Shown: piece after piece, positions 1 to 11,892 of the stretch | How the letters are laid out: each line of letters starts with the position of its first letter | How positions within the stretch are numbered: position 1 is the stretch's first letter | Origin: Lasiosphaeris hirsuta | Taxonomy: Eukaryota > Ascomycota > Sordariomycetes > Sordariales > Lasiosphaeriaceae | Reading direction: 5' to 3' | Assembly (NCBI GenBank): GCA_030549175.1 | Contig: JAUKUA010000007.1 | Span: forward strand, 930,001 to 994,000 | DNA length: 64,000 nt | Notes under the pieces: generated by a model | Database searches by the model: none | What the model was told of the DNA's origin: nothing | Seen by the model: the letters and a program-made list of their open reading frames with translations, nothing else | Made by a program: the position numbers and the translations under genes

Positions 1-2500
1 AATAGTAGAATATCTTATTAAATAAGATAGATACCCCGAAAAGAAAGATTAGACTTAGGAACTATATAAGTACTTCTTTGACACCTAGGAACTTTAGGAC
101 TTCTACGTTAAGTACTTACGTAAGCCTAAGGACCTTAGGATTATTAACTTAAGGACTCGAGGTAAGTCCTCCTAAGAGGAGAGATAATATTACATTAGTA
201 GGCTTACTTAAGCTAATAAAGTTATTAACCTCCTTGACTAAGCTATATACTAACGGTATAAACTACACATAAGAAACATATATCTATCGACTTATAAATA
301 TCTATCATAGATTACGTAGATAAGGAAACTATCATAAAGAATAGCTATAACGTAGCTTACTCTTAGGACAAAGATTCTACGTATAATTAATAGCCTATTT
401 AGCTAATACATAGGTTAATAGATTCTCTAAAGTACCTACAAGTCGTAACGAAACGCCTAGAACCACTTACAAGCTAAAGTAACTATATAATAAATCTCAC
501 CTATACTAGACAACGTCATTAAACTTTAGATTTGTCATAGATAAGCTATCTAACCTTAACATCGTAGCCGGGGCCTATATAGTTAGCCTCGACCTTACAG
601 CTAGTCTTTCGAATCATAGACCTCCCTACTATCACTAATATTCCTTTAGAAGACCTAAAACCCAATGTTCTCCGGAGTCTAACTTCAATAATAATAGGTA
701 GCCGTAACTCCCGTGTATAAGTTACGAAAGGAACCGTTACTATGACAGCCGACCGAGAGATTAACCTAACAGTACTGTGGCTAACATAAGTACTGAGGAC
801 GTGAAGGAACATCTATAGTAATGGATACCATGCCGCTAGAGCTGTATAGATAAGTATTAATACTAGCTATAAACTAACGTAGGATAGGCCGGCTTCACTT
901 AACTTATAACCGCTGATTTGTAAGGTACGAGAGACGGGCGGCTAGAAAGGAGATTCGGGACCGACGGGTAGCTAGGAAGATCCTTTAGGTACTTTAGTAT
1001 CTTTATATCTTATACATAGCCTTCCATAAGTAGGACAGGTACGCTATGATGGATTCTCGAGAGGAAGAAGCTTCCTAGTTTTCTTTGGACAAACCTAGAA
1101 AGATTATCAGTTAAACTTCAGTAAAGCTGAGGGGTAATATAACCTTATAAACCCTTCTGTTTCTCTTGACTTATAACTACGAAGTATTATGTCTTATCTT
1201 CTGTCGGATCATTCTATCTTCCTAAACCTCCTTCTCCCTGGCTCTCTACCACTTTGTATTACGACAGTTAACTTCCTTACCGTTCTGTTCTAAACCTCTA
1301 AATCGAACCTTGTGCTTATTAGCCTTGCGAAGATCAAGTCCCTAAGTTCATCGTGTGAAAGCTCTAAACTAGACCAACAGTAATTGTCGGGGTGGTTCGC
1401 TGAACGGTTAAGTCGAGAGTTAAGAAAAGGTTAAAGCTCTGCAGTCTGACTCTTCATTTGATATCTCACCTTGTGGTTGTCACACCCCAGACCTTCGTGG
1501 GCTGGCCTGTGTCACACTTTTAATCGTACTATTCTATATATTTACCTAGTACTTTGCTATGTAGATTTTCTATAGCCTTACACTAATATAATAGTATATA
1601 TTTAATATGTAAGATAGAAATATCTAGACTTCTTTATAGACGTAATTATAGTCGTTATTCTTTCAATACTTCTTTTATATATAACCATAATTCTCGATAG
1701 TTAAGAACATAGGTTCTTTTTCTATAATCAAAAGAGGAATTTTAAACCTTAGTACATTTTAGATATACTATTCCATATTAGTTAAAACTATAAAAATATC
1801 TAACGATTATTAATATACTTACAAGGCATATTAAGTCATAAACTTCTTTAGGGATAGGTCGGTTAGTCTCATGTTTCTATGCCGATATGAATTTTTAAAC
1901 CTTATTCCGTATTATTTTAACGGTCAGTCTATTTAGTATTTTATCTAACCTTACCTTAGTCAAGCATCTGACACTTTCTATAAAATGTTTTATTATCTCC
2001 ATGTTACGTAGGTCGGAGCTAGGAAATCTTCTCTTGTACCTATAAGTCGTTAGTACAGGTTCTTAAATGTAAATCTATAATAGCAGAACTAACGTAACCT
2101 ATACGCTTATCATATTTATATACCGTAGATTAGAGCTTAGAGTGAGCTCTTTATAAATAAACTTATTATCGATGCCAGATTTATTCTCAGAAAGGCCATC
2201 TTATATAACTTTCTTAATCAGGTCGTCCGGGTCCTCACCCTTTAAACTACTTTTCTTAGGCTTGGGGTTCATATTATAAGAATTCAGGCTTGTTAATAGT
2301 ATATGAGATTAGAAGAGATAAGAGGTATGTTTGAAGATAAGGAAGAGGTAAGAGAGACTGTTATAAGGGTTTAGGTAACAGTAGAAATTACGTAGCCCCT
2401 GCCAACCTAAATAACAGCGAGGAAATGTAGAAGAGAAATGCGAGGATACTCCTAGAAATCCTTTAGGCTACCCTGGCATTAGAATGTCTTCTAAATACAG
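1..2500. repeat. AT-rich RIP-like island, no intact gene
   Basis: The stretch is strongly AT-rich and dense in TA dinucleotides, with stops in every frame. The base composition changes abruptly near 2500. Only isolated short GC-richer patches survive (for example around 900-980 and 1230-1480), as expected of old repeats mutated by CpA-to-TpA transitions. No transposase or reverse transcriptase motif remains readable, so the original element cannot be named. The one open frame of note (546-812, minus) has no recognisable content and is judged accidental. Confidence 0.75.
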
Positions 2501-3383
2501 TCATTTAACAAGCATTAAATGGTCTCAATGTACGAAATGCCCTTCATCTCTTAACAACGCCCAGTAGCAAAGGCATCTCCTAAATATCCCCAGTATTAAC
2601 GACTGGCAATAGATATAAGCATTACCAAGCGGAAGGCCTGGACGAATTGTCTATGAAGTTTTGGGTGGCGGCTATTACGGGTATAAATGTCCCAGTTCTA
2701 GGCCCTTTCCTTACACAGGACCATTTTTGGGCCCTTCGGCTAAAACTGCACCTTCTCGGAATGCTGTGCTGTTTGATGGGTAGATATTAGCCGAAACTGA
2801 GCCGGGGCTGATCTGGACTGATCAAACGTGACGAATAGCCACGTGACTATGAGCAGGGGTGGTCGTCGATTTTAGGGTCGTGAAACAGCCTTTTCACGAT
2901 ATTCTTCCACACCCTCCAGCCACTGCTACTATCGCCACCATGGCTGACTCCGACACCAACTCCGTCACCAGCGATGCACGATCCTTGTCAATAGTCGCAA
3001 CGGCCTTTCCAAGTACTACGCATTCCACCTTCTTGACCATCGATCGAACTATTGGCATCGCAAGCCAAGCCCGTGATGCAACCCTCATTGTCACGGCAGG
3101 TCAGGATGAAGAGAGACAATGCTGCAATAACCTATCCTCAATTGTGTAAAAACAAGCTAAGGAGAGAGGGAGGAAGAAGAACAAGTGGTGGCCGGGCTCT
3201 GGACTTATGTAGGGGTCCTGCAGCTCGGGCCACATGTTCTTCCAGTGAGTGGTCCCCATACTGACAGTGAATGGTCTGGTTCCATACTGACAGTGAATGG
3301 CTATCTTCATGGTGGGAGGAGTTTACGTGACGGTGTGTGGCATGCGTGCCAGCCGTCACTCATGAAGAACATCCCCGACCGCA

Positions 3384-3765
3384 TTGAAGTCCTCCCGCCG
3401 CGTTCGCTGCTTCGGCCACATCTTGAGCCTTATTGCCAAGGCCTTCCTTGAAGGCACGAGTACTGGGCTTTTGAACACGCTTGACCCTGAGTCGCAGGCC
3501 CATACAACTGCGGAGGAAGAAGAAGGCCTCTTGAAGCAATGGAGGAAGCGAGGCCTTATTGGAAAACTACATAACCTTACTCATTGGATTTGACGGAGCA
3601 CACAACGGCGCGACAACTTCGCACGCATCGCGAGTGGAAAACTAAAACCAGAGGAAGAGGAAGGCTTTGGCTCTGTACTGTTCAACCGCAATACCCTACA
3701 GTTAAAGGCTGACAAAGCTACTCGGTGGAATTCGGCCCTTTTTCATGATCGAGAGGGCTATTCAA
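3384..3765 (+). pseudogene. hAT-family transposase fragment
   Basis: One frame reads RRVRCFGHILSLIAKAF, then WRKRGLIGKLHNL, then after a stop at 3591-3593 continues with an ADKATRWNS block. These are conserved landmarks of hAT (Activator/Restless-like) transposases: a C-F-G-H-I-x-x-L helix and a T-R-W-N-S motif before the catalytic core. Only this internal portion is legible; the BED zinc finger, most of the catalytic domain and the C-terminal dimerisation region are missing. It lies at the edge of the RIP-like island, so it is a dead relic. Terminal repeats were not found. Confidence 0.7.
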
Positions 3766-4171
3766 TTGTAGGAGCCCCTGGACCTATCCTGCCTCTCTTG
3801 GCCCCCGCAATAGGCCAGTATCTAAGCGGGTCCCCCTGAAGATGTGTTAACCCCTGACTGCCAGGGCACCGCAACCGGCCGGCAGGACCTGTCAACATGC
3901 CTCCGCCGGGCCAGGCACCTTCCCCTGAACCCCTGCATCCCACCCAGCAAACGATTGATCCTCCACTAAGCTAGAGAAGACGAATTTACTGTCGGTACTG
4001 AATGTACAGTTGATAACGGCTTCGTGTCGGCAAAGTTGATTAAGGTGGTTAGTGACGCAATCATTGATCCGTGATCTAGGGGTGTTACGTAATTACTGCG
4101 TGATACTCTAATTCCATCGGCCCGTGGAGCTCACTAGCGACACCAAACCCTCCGCTTTCAAGGGGTCGGAT

Positions 4172-4180
4172 TTTATATAA
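4172..4180 (+). promoter_or_regulatory. TATA-like box upstream of the HET relic
   Basis: A TTTTATATAAAAG motif sits about 50-70 bases before ATG codons at 4222 and 4243 and about 290 bases before the recognisable HET-domain frame. It may be the remains of that gene's promoter. This is inferred from sequence only. Confidence 0.35.
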
Positions 4181-4462
4181 AAGCACGGATCCATTGCTAC
4201 ACACAGCCGCCAGCAAGTCACTATGAAGACATTGGTGGCTTCATGACGACGGACCTGTCCGTTGGATTAGCGTACTCGTTGAGTGGCGTTGCCACGTTGT
4301 GGATTGGGCTATGCGCATGGTCAAGCCGAGACACTACGTTCCCAGTCGTCGGAGACAGTAGTAATCAATTCGCCGTTCAGCACGTAGGAAATAGCCTTTA
4401 TGCCGTCGGTATGATCCGAGCCAACTTTGGTGGTATTTACTATATAGCCATCGCTAGTAAGC

Positions 4463-5030
4463 TATTCTATCCGCTGGTTCACTCGCGGATGGGTCATTCA
4501 AGAGGCTGCACTCATATCTCTCAAGCGGCTTAATGATGTCGTGATTATCTGCGAATCCTTCAACATGGCCTGGTGGAATCTGGCAAACTCCATCGCCACA
4601 CTCAGCTGGTCCGGCTGGAAACGGACCTTATGGGCAGCCTTGGCAGCCGATGGTGGGCAGCTCAACTCGCTGCGCGAATGCGGCAGGTGCGACACCCAGA
4701 GAACGAAAAGGACGGAATGACCGTGATTGTCAGTTAGTTGGAAGACGACAAGGGCTAGTTGCCGACAGTTTCCGAGGTTTTGGACATGAAATCGAAGTTG
4801 GAAAGCGGAGGCAAAGTGCCTACCAGTCCGATCCAAGCATCTGCCTTCCGATTCTGGTATGCTCGACTGTTTTTCTACACAGACGATGGCCGTTTTTGCT
4901 TGGGGACCCCGTTCGTCTTCGCGGCAGGGAGAGGGTGGCACCTTCCGTCTGGTTGGGGATATGTTTGGCGAGCTGATAACTCCCGATTTCGCAGCCAATG
5001 GGGCCTGTATCGCTTGTCTGACAGAATGCA
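4463..5030 (+). pseudogene. Broken HET (heterokaryon incompatibility) domain gene
   Basis: The segment 4463-4719 reads WFTRGWVIQEAAL, then MAWWNLANSIATL, matching the core of HET domains (normally WFTRxWVxQE, the best conserved stretch of the family). After a stop the C-terminal part reappears in other frames: YTDDGRFCLGTP near 4880, then GGTFRLVGDMFGELITPDF near 4940. In full-length HET proteins this tail is an 'RRxCxTxxGxxGxGP...FRLVGE.YVHGxMxGE' region. Several frameshifts and stops separate the pieces and the N-terminal third is not recognisable. Intact family members trigger cell death after non-self recognition; this copy cannot encode one. Neighbouring transposon relics suggest decay in a repeat-rich accessory region. 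Confidence 0.7.
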
Positions 5031-5728
5031 CCTCTTGTTTTATTTGATGTTTTACTATTCAGCTTGTGCCTGGAGTGGCGACCATCCAGATGTCGTAAAA
5101 CCCTAACCCTCGTTATCGAATTTGTGGTGGGCGAGATCCGAACACGGCCGTACCTCATCCAATGTCTGACTCGGACGGCAGGCAATATCGGATTTTCCCA
5201 TGTTCGGCCAAGCGTTCGGATGAGAGAGCTAGGACACCCGAAGCACCCGCAGCACGTTTCCCTGCCGCCCGTAATCCTTCCCCGCTCTGTCGTGCTGGAT
5301 GTCGTGGAAGGGCGCACGATAATGCATTTCCGATCTGCATATATAGTCGATCTGGTGGACGTCGAGGTACGTCCTGGACCGAAGATACCAGAAACCTTTG
5401 CGTTTGGCATATATAATAAACAAGGGAACCCCCCGCCCTTCCGCTTCGCCTGCGTGCGCCCGCCGCAAGGTCGAGAACCTAGCTCGTTCCGGCTAGCAGA
5501 CGAGGACCAGGCCAGATCAACGGCAAACCCGCCCGAGAGCGGCTTTCGACGGCACATTATTCAGCAGAAAAGCGACCAAAAAGTCGGGATACAAATTCTT
5601 CACTACCGAATTCTTTGTTTTTTGTTTCTGCACCTCCTGCGCAAACTACTCAAGACCCCCCCCCTCAACTGCACTGCAGTGATCTTCTCCGAGTCAATCG
5701 CCTGCACGAGCCAAAAGACGACGCAAAA
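5031..5728. other. Intergenic, 5' region of the MFS gene
   Basis: No gene is supported. Open frames here show no family signature. The last 150 bases, with CT-rich stretches, are likely the promoter and 5' UTR of the MFS transporter that starts at 5729. Confidence 0.5.
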
Positions 5729-7493
5729 ATGACTGTCTCGAGGGGCGAAACGCAGCCGTTGCTCGGGTCGAGGCCGACTTTCAGCGCTGTCAGCGCTATC
5801 AACACAGCAGGTGGTCCGAGAGCCACTAACGAGACGGATGGCAGAATTGTTAACGGCTGCGTCGTCGACTTTGATCCTAATGGCGATGTTGACAACCCGC
5901 TGGAGTGGCCCATTGCCTACAAATGGGGCATTGTGGCCTTGATGGCCCTGATGGCCTTTACTGTGTGCGTTTTACTCTTTTCACCTTTTTTTCTTCCTTT
6001 TTGTTTTTTTTTTTCTTGATCATCTCCCGAGTCGCCACTCCCTGCCCCTACACCCCAACAATCCATCATCCCTGCACCGCGATACCGGGTTCACCCCGAT
6101 TTCCAACCAACCACCCGGAAACAATCAAAAGAAAAAAGTCACTAACTCATCACAGCACCTTCACCTGCATCTCAGTCGTGCCCCTCGCGGCCGACATCGG
6201 GCGCGACCTTTCCGGGTCTGAGCACCCGTCCAAGTCGGCGTCGGTGCTGCTGGTGACCATCTGGGAGCTGGGCGAGGCGGCGGGGCCGCTGTTGATCGCC
6301 CCGCTGTCCGAGATCTTCGGCCGGTACCCCGTGACCAACGGGGCCAACATGCTGTTCGTGGCGGCCACCGTCATGGCCGCCACGAGCCAGAGCGTGCCCG
6401 TCTTCGTCGCCGCCCGCGCCCTGACCGGCCTGGCCGTCGCCAGCAACGTGCTGAACCCGGCCATCGTCGGCGACATGTTTCCGACCGAGCAGCGCGGCGG
6501 CGCTTTGAGTCTAGTGTTCCTGGCCCCGCTGATCGGCGGCGCCCTGGGCCCTGCCATCGCGAGCGCCGTGGCGGAGAGGGCGGGCTGGCGCAGGGTCATC
6601 TGGATGAGCGCCGCGCTCGTGTCCGTGTGCGAGGTGCTCTTCCTCACCCTGTTCCGCGAGACGTACAAGGTGGCTATCTTGCGCCGGCGCGCCAAGGCGC
6701 TCGGGGTCAAGACGGCGCTCGAGGGCGAGGTGGATGAGCACAAGGGGCTCCGGGGGCTGAGGGATGCCGTGCTCCGCCCGGCCATCGTGCTATTTGGGAG
6801 CGGGGTGCTGGCGGCCATGAGCTTGTTTGGGTCCATCTGTTTCTCCTTCTACTACATCATGAGCGTGACCTTGTCGGACATCCTGCGCGAGGTGTATCAT
6901 CTCTCCCCTGTTTCGGCGGGCCTCTGCTTTATGAGCTTCAGTAAGTGCGCCCGCTCCCTGCGCGAGAGAGAAACCGACCCACTGACGTTGTTGCCAAAGG
7001 TTTTGGATCCACATTTACTGTCTTTGTGTGCAATACCTATCTTGATAAGATATACATCAAGATGGGCCGGACGAACAAGGGCGCGGGGCTCCCAGAGTAC
7101 CGCCTGCCCCTTGCCATCGTCGGCGCCTTTACCATGCCGCTCGCGACGCTGGCGTACGGCTGGATCGCTGAGTTCCAGCTACCGCTGCCCTTCATGCTGC
7201 TCTCCATCTCCCTGCTCGGCACGACGCTCATGCTCTCCATGATCCCCCTCATGTCGTACGTCGTGGACGCCTTTGGCCTCTTCTCTGCCTCGGCCATGAC
7301 AGGTGTCATTGTAATGCGCTGCCTGGCGGGCACCTTCCTGCCGCTCGCCACCGGTCCGCTGGTCGATTCCTTCGGCTACGGCTGGGGATTCACCGTGTTC
7401 GCCGCCTTGGCGCTTTGCATTGCGCCTATTCCGATCGTAATATTCAGGTACGGAGAGAAGTGGAGGCAGTACTCCAAGTACAGTAGAGCTTGA
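5729..7493 (+). CDS. Major facilitator superfamily (MFS) transporter, drug/polyamine-antiporter type
   Basis: This is a plasma-membrane H+-antiporter-type carrier of the fungal multidrug/polyamine MFS group. Exons are 5729-5964, 6156-6940 and 7000-7493; phases close exactly and give 504 aa. The start has a good context (caaaaATGac). After a cytosolic N-terminus ending in NPLEWPIAYKW, TM1 runs through MALMAFT and crosses the first splice junction into VTFTCISVVPLAADI. The ELGEAAGPLLIAPLSEIFGR block is the conserved TM2/loop 2-3 region, and PTEQRGGALSL lies before TM5. A second hydrophobic half follows in exons 2-3. Intron 1 is long (191 nt) and pyrimidine-rich. The gene is intact although it lies between transposon relics, with no cluster partner, so the substrate cannot be inferred. 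Confidence 0.88.
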
Positions 7494-7744
7494 TTCATCG
7501 GTAGAAAAAAAAAAAATAGCCCTATAGACCAAGACGAATTCGAATAACGATTCATAAACTACCTAGTTACTTACGTACCAATCAAAAGTTGGAATGTGTT
7601 TTAATATGAGCGCCCAATGCTGCATCGTATCCATCAGTCATTGCCACTTACAGTCAGGGCCCACCTTAATTAAACGCGAACGCGTCCGCATCGCGACCAC
7701 CTTCTTTCTTTCAACCACCACAACTCTGTAAGATAAAGCTCAAT

Positions 7745-8870
7745 TTGGAAGAATTCGCCGACGTTTTGTTTACAAATCGCTGCAAAAAGGGCGAATTGTC
7801 ACCGGAAGCCCGTGCAGCCATTTGCGTAATGGTGGCGGTCGGCCAAAGTGAGCGGTTCGTTAGCCAGTTATTTCACGTTTGCCCCCTTGAGGATTGCCAA
7901 TACCATTGAGCACTGGAAAACTTAACGAACCTTCGAATCTAAGCCCTGCGAAGGCCGGCCTGAGGCTCTCTCACGTCGAGAGAAGCGATATGTCCTTAGC
8001 CTCGTTAAAACGTAACCGAACTCTCGTCAAAAGAGCTCTTCTTGAAGCTACCGGATCCCGCGTCTCGTACTTTACTATAAAGAGGTGTCTCCGACAGTAT
8101 GACTTGCGGAAATGGAGAGTAAAGGAGTGGATTCCTTTAACGAGGGAAGTGGTGAAGGATAGGTATGATTTTACGTGTAGTTTACTTAAAAATCTTGACG
8201 AGTTTTACGGGCTTGTGGTTAGAAGTTCTCTTCTTTTAGCCTTTTCTAACCTACCAGACTATATTCTCCGACGAATGTTCTTACTAGAATAACACCTCTA
8301 ATCTAAGTATCTAGGTCTTTTGATTCCCTTCTGAGAAGTTTGACAAGCGATTTGTAAACTTACGAAACCATGTAAAAGCGAATATTACGATTATGATCTG
8401 GGGAATGATCTGGAGGGGTGGGAGGAGTGACCTTTTCGTCATGATAAGGGATAACGATACTCCACGTAAGGGATATAAAGCCAGATCATATCAAAAAGCC
8501 TTAACGGAGGGACTTCTACCTTAGTACGACGAGACTCGGCATTTCCAGCAGGATAACGCCAAAATTCACACTGTAAAGACGACGGAGCAGTGGCTCCAAG
8601 CACGGGGAATCGAATGGCTCGAATGGCCCGCTCATTCGCCCGATTTGAACCCCATTGAGCACGTTTGGGCAGCGTTGAAAAGCAGGTTACAAAAGGATTA
8701 TCCTGATCTTTGGGAATTAAAAACAAAACTCTCTAGACATAGAGTATTTTACTAGTTGTTTAAAGGCTACGTAGAGGAGTATCCCCCAGGAGCTAATTGA
8801 CAAGCTGATCAATAGTATGCCTCGTCGGTTGGCCACCGTAAAAAAAGAGCTAGGGGGTGGTGCACAAAAT
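7745..8870 (+). mobile_element. Degenerate Tc1/mariner-type DNA transposon
   Basis: Transposase fragments occur in order. An N-terminal helix-turn-helix piece (LSPEARAAICVMVAVGQSERF) lies near 7795. A middle piece (7894-8292) contains RKWRVKEWIPLT. A catalytic C-terminal piece near 8540-8740 reads FQQDNAKIHT, then WPAHSPDLNPIEHVW. The DN and the DLNPIEHVW are the second Asp and the Glu region of the Tc1-like DDE triad. The first Asp region (8300-8430) is scrambled by stops and AT-shifted, as after RIP. No autonomous function is possible. The 3' end is probably near 8870 (GTGCACAAAATATTGAAGCC); matching terminal inverted repeats were not confirmed. Confidence 0.8.
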
Positions 8871-8879
8871 ATTGAAGCC

Positions 8880-9879
8880 TTGACCTTCAGCTATTATCTA
8901 GCACTATCTGTTATTACCTGCGTTTTACCGATGCGAAGATATCTGAGGATAAAGAGGGTGTGGTAAAATGTTAGGGGCTGGGAAATGCGGGGTGTCCAGA
9001 AGCTACATCACACAAGTTTCCTGTTTCCTGCAGTGTCACACACCTGCATGGCTTCTGTAACTTGCACTGCATTTTTAGCCCTCCCAGAGGGTCTAAACCC
9101 AACCCTTCCGCTCTCCTGATTTGCCCTACCCCTAAAGTGGTCGTAAATGACTGGACGTGTAACGTTGCAATGGGTTGTTTATGTCAGCCGTCGTCGTCCA
9201 GTGGGAGGTAACCGCCGTGACCGCGTCTCGGGGGAATTGGACCCTCTCCTTTCACGGACTGATTGCTGCCTGGCCCCTTTTTGGTAATAACAACGAACGT
9301 CAAAATCTTTAAGGCGAGCCGACCCGTGACTGAATAGGCGAGAAAGGGGGGGCACGAGCAAACTCACGTAAGGTAAGCCGGCTACGACATCGTAACCTGA
9401 GCCAAGCGCTATACTCAGACTCCCTAGCTAGCCACTGGTTGACATAACACGCGGTAATTTCCGTCATGGGTATTTGCTAAGCACATATTTACAACCGGTA
9501 CTGATGTTTTCGAGGGGTTTTTTGCCATCACCAATCCTATCGCTTTCGTTGACTGATTCGAGTCCCAAGAACCCCTGTACGCCTTGGCCACCGCCGTCAA
9601 CAAGGTAGCAGCAATTCCTAGACTCAAATACGAGAGTATTTGAAGCTTACCGCTACACTAATACGACCACGAGAGCATTGCCTTCACCACTGAACATGGA
9701 GTCTGCTGACCTCGAGGGAAACCATTGGCATGGACCAGCTTGTGAAAATGTACCGGGGACTCAGCATCGCGAACACATAAAGGCAGAGCATCGACTCCCT
9801 CCAGCCCTCCAACCAAGCACACCAGCATCCCATCAACCAAAAACTCAACCCTCAGCTACTTCAAAACACTCCCCCCAAG
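8880..9879. other. Intergenic, no supported gene
   Basis: About 1 kb downstream of the Tc1-like relic. It is moderately AT-rich to about 9000, then mixed. Short open frames (for example 9424-9627 minus and 9678-9932 plus) have no family signature. The last 100 bases are the likely promoter and leader of the small secreted protein gene. Confidence 0.5.
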
Positions 9880-10416
9880 ATGGCCGTCTTCCGTATCTCA
9901 ACCCTCATCGCGATCGCCGCGGCTATCGCTAGTGTGTCGGCCGTCCCGACAACTCCGGTGGCCACGGTTGCCGAGGGAGAACTCGTTGCTCGCGACACGC
10001 CAGGAAATGCACGTTGTGGTCTCAGTATCCTCTCGTCTCATCTCCAGCCCGGCTAACGGAAGGAAAAAAAAAAAGGTGTACATCTGCGGCGGCGCCAACT
10101 GGGCCGCGCCCTGCGATGTTCTGCACTTGGGGACATCGGGGACATGCTATACTCTCCCCAACACTTGGTGGCAGAACGTTGGGTCTATCGGGCCTGACCG
10201 AGGTGCTATCTGCCGTCTTTTCGAGTAGGTTTTCGCTTGTGTCCGAATGTTGAGAGAGCTGCTGAGTTAACGGGGAATAGCGACACGACCAACCCTTGCA
10301 CTGGCAGTGGCCTTGCCATACTGTCGTATCCCGGAGATAGCAACCTGTTTGACGGAGCCGCTGCAGGGCGCAAGGCCCGCTACATCAGCTGCCACACCTG
10401 CACGAATTGCACCTAG
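9880..10416 (+). CDS. Small secreted cysteine-rich protein (candidate effector-like)
   Basis: ATG at 9880 begins a typical signal peptide (MAVFRISTLIAIAAAIASV, cleavage near SVSA-VP), followed by a short pro-like segment ending ELVAR. Exon 2 (10076-10224) encodes ICGGANWAAPCDVLHL and other cysteines; intron 10225-10280 (gtaggt...aatag) leads to exon 3 (10281-10416), ending CHTCTNCT. Exons 2-3 join in perfect phase and carry eight cysteines; mature size is roughly 90-100 aa. The exon 1/2 junction is the problem: the likely donors (10013, 10016, 10019, 10025) all leave one extra base relative to the acceptor at 10075, which follows an 11-A run. Either the A-run is mis-assembled, a different splice is used, or the gene is frameshifted. 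I recognise no named family. Confidence 0.55.
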
Positions 10417-10530
10417 GTGCCTGCCGGGAGGGAGGCGAGGTGGCTGTATCTTGACATGGTTGGGAACATGTGTAAATAGGACTGAGCGTAGAGCTGAACC
10501 ACCAGGTATAAAACTGGCTTATATCGCACT

Positions 10531-11892
10531 CTATGGCCACAGCGAGTCGTACATAAAAAGCCAATCGTCCCAGTACTTCTCGTAGTTGCCCATCAGCCAG
10601 CTTCTGCCATCGCCTTTTCCGCCAACCTTCCATGGCCTCGTATGCAAGCCCTCCGTCTTCAAGTGGCGCTTCAGTGCGACGTTCATGCTGAACGAACTGG
10701 GATTGACGCCAAGGAAGTAGTCGCTCTCAAGAAGCACGATGAAGTCGATGAGGGCTTGCTGGTCCCACGTGAGTGCCTCAAGATCCTTCAGATCCTGGGA
10801 GTGATCCTTGAGGAGCGCGTGTTTGGTGATGACCGAAACCCCGTAGTCGGAAGCCCCCTTCGAGGTCAGCTTCGTCGCCTCAGTCTCGTTTCCTGTGGCG
10901 AGATAGGCGGCCTTGAAATTCAAGCTTGCTGCTTTTTCCAGGTAAGCCCCGCTCTGGTTCTCAAACTTGGGCCATTTGCTGAGAGCATCGCTTTCCGTCC
11001 GGAGGTGCATCCCCGCGAAAGCGGGTGATCCTTTTCGGTCCTGCCGCGCGGCAAATTGGCGCATGTATGCCGATGTTTTCTTGCCTAGTTCCAGTATGTC
11101 GCTGCGGAATCTAACCAGGCCGCCGAACGTGGCGACGAATTCGGGCCCGTCGCGGTAGACGGGCCAATCCCACTGCACGCCCCAGCTGAAACGAAAGATT
11201 CGAGGGTGACGCAGACTCGGAACTGGTCTCTTGAACTCCTCTGCAGTGGTTTGAACATGGGCTAGGAACTGCTGGTCAAAGCGATCTGTGTGCTTGTTGA
11301 GCTCCCTCTTGTCACAGCCACCTCTCCTGCCCAGATTCCGCGGTGTTAGCGGCTCAGCCTTGAAGGGCTTGACGGCGTTTGGAATGTCGCCAGTCGAGTC
11401 GTAGATGGTCATCTGGGGGCAGGAGGAGAGCAAGTTCTGGCGGAAGTGCCTCTCGTCGAAGAAGTAGTCAAAGTCCCGATGGGGCTGCATGATCTTGGAC
11501 AGGTCGTCGGCTGCCCGTGTCCGGATCTGCGGGAGGACGATGCCGGTCACACCGGCCTCAATGGCGTAGCGAACGCAGGTGAGGATGTAGTTGCGAATGT
11601 TGCCGATGCCGCCCGAGTTGTTGTCGCACACAAAGACGATGCCCGGGGTCCAATCCGTTTCCTTGCACGCCCTCTCCAGCGGCCAGCCGATGAATGGCGC
11701 ATCGGGCCGCGAGAGGTCGACATCGTCTTGTGTCGGAATTGGCGCGGCCATGTCGGTATTACACTGGCTGTAAAGACACATCTTGGGGAGGCGGCATGAC
11801 CACAGCGTTGCCAGGCTGATCAGACATATGAAGAGGAGAAAACTCTTGTGTCGGGCCATGACGCCAAGAATGCCATTGAGGCGAGATCCCAT
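10531..11892 (-). CDS. O-fucosyltransferase-like type II membrane protein
   Basis: Single-exon gene of 453 aa starting at a proper ATG (MGSRLNGILG). Residues about 16-34 (FLLFICLISLATLW) form one N-terminal membrane anchor, as in Golgi type II glycosyltransferases. The luminal part carries VFVCDNNSGGIGNIRNYIL (substrate-binding G-x-x-N/R loop), GMHLRTESDA (the conserved H-x-R motif of GT65/GT68-like O-fucosyltransferase folds), YLATGN, and a C-terminal DYFLGVNPSSFSMNVALKR block (normally F-x-G-x-x-x-S-x-F). Fungal members are widespread but mostly uncharacterised, so fucose as the donor sugar is inferred from the fold, not shown. Nothing looks broken. Confidence 0.72.
   Translation of the reverse strand: MGSRLNGILGVMARHKSFLLFICLISLATLWSCRLPKMCLYSQCNTDMAAPIPTQDDVDLSRPDAPFIGWPLERACKETDWTPGIVFVCDNNSGGIGNIRNYILTCVRYAIEAGVTGIVLPQIRTRAADDLSKIMQPHRDFDYFFDERHFRQNLLSSCPQMTIYDSTGDIPNAVKPFKAEPLTPRNLGRRGGCDKRELNKHTDRFDQQFLAHVQTTAEEFKRPVPSLRHPRIFRFSWGVQWDWPVYRDGPEFVATFGGLVRFRSDILELGKKTSAYMRQFAARQDRKGSPAFAGMHLRTESDALSKWPKFENQSGAYLEKAASLNFKAAYLATGNETEATKLTSKGASDYGVSVITKHALLKDHSQDLKDLEALTWDQQALIDFIVLLESDYFLGVNPSSFSMNVALKRHLKTEGLHTRPWKVGGKGDGRSWLMGNYEKYWDDWLFMYDSLWP

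Noticed and set aside
5064..5732. 222-aa open frame upstream of the MFS gene
   Set aside because: No recognisable domain, and it overlaps the MFS leader; probably chance.
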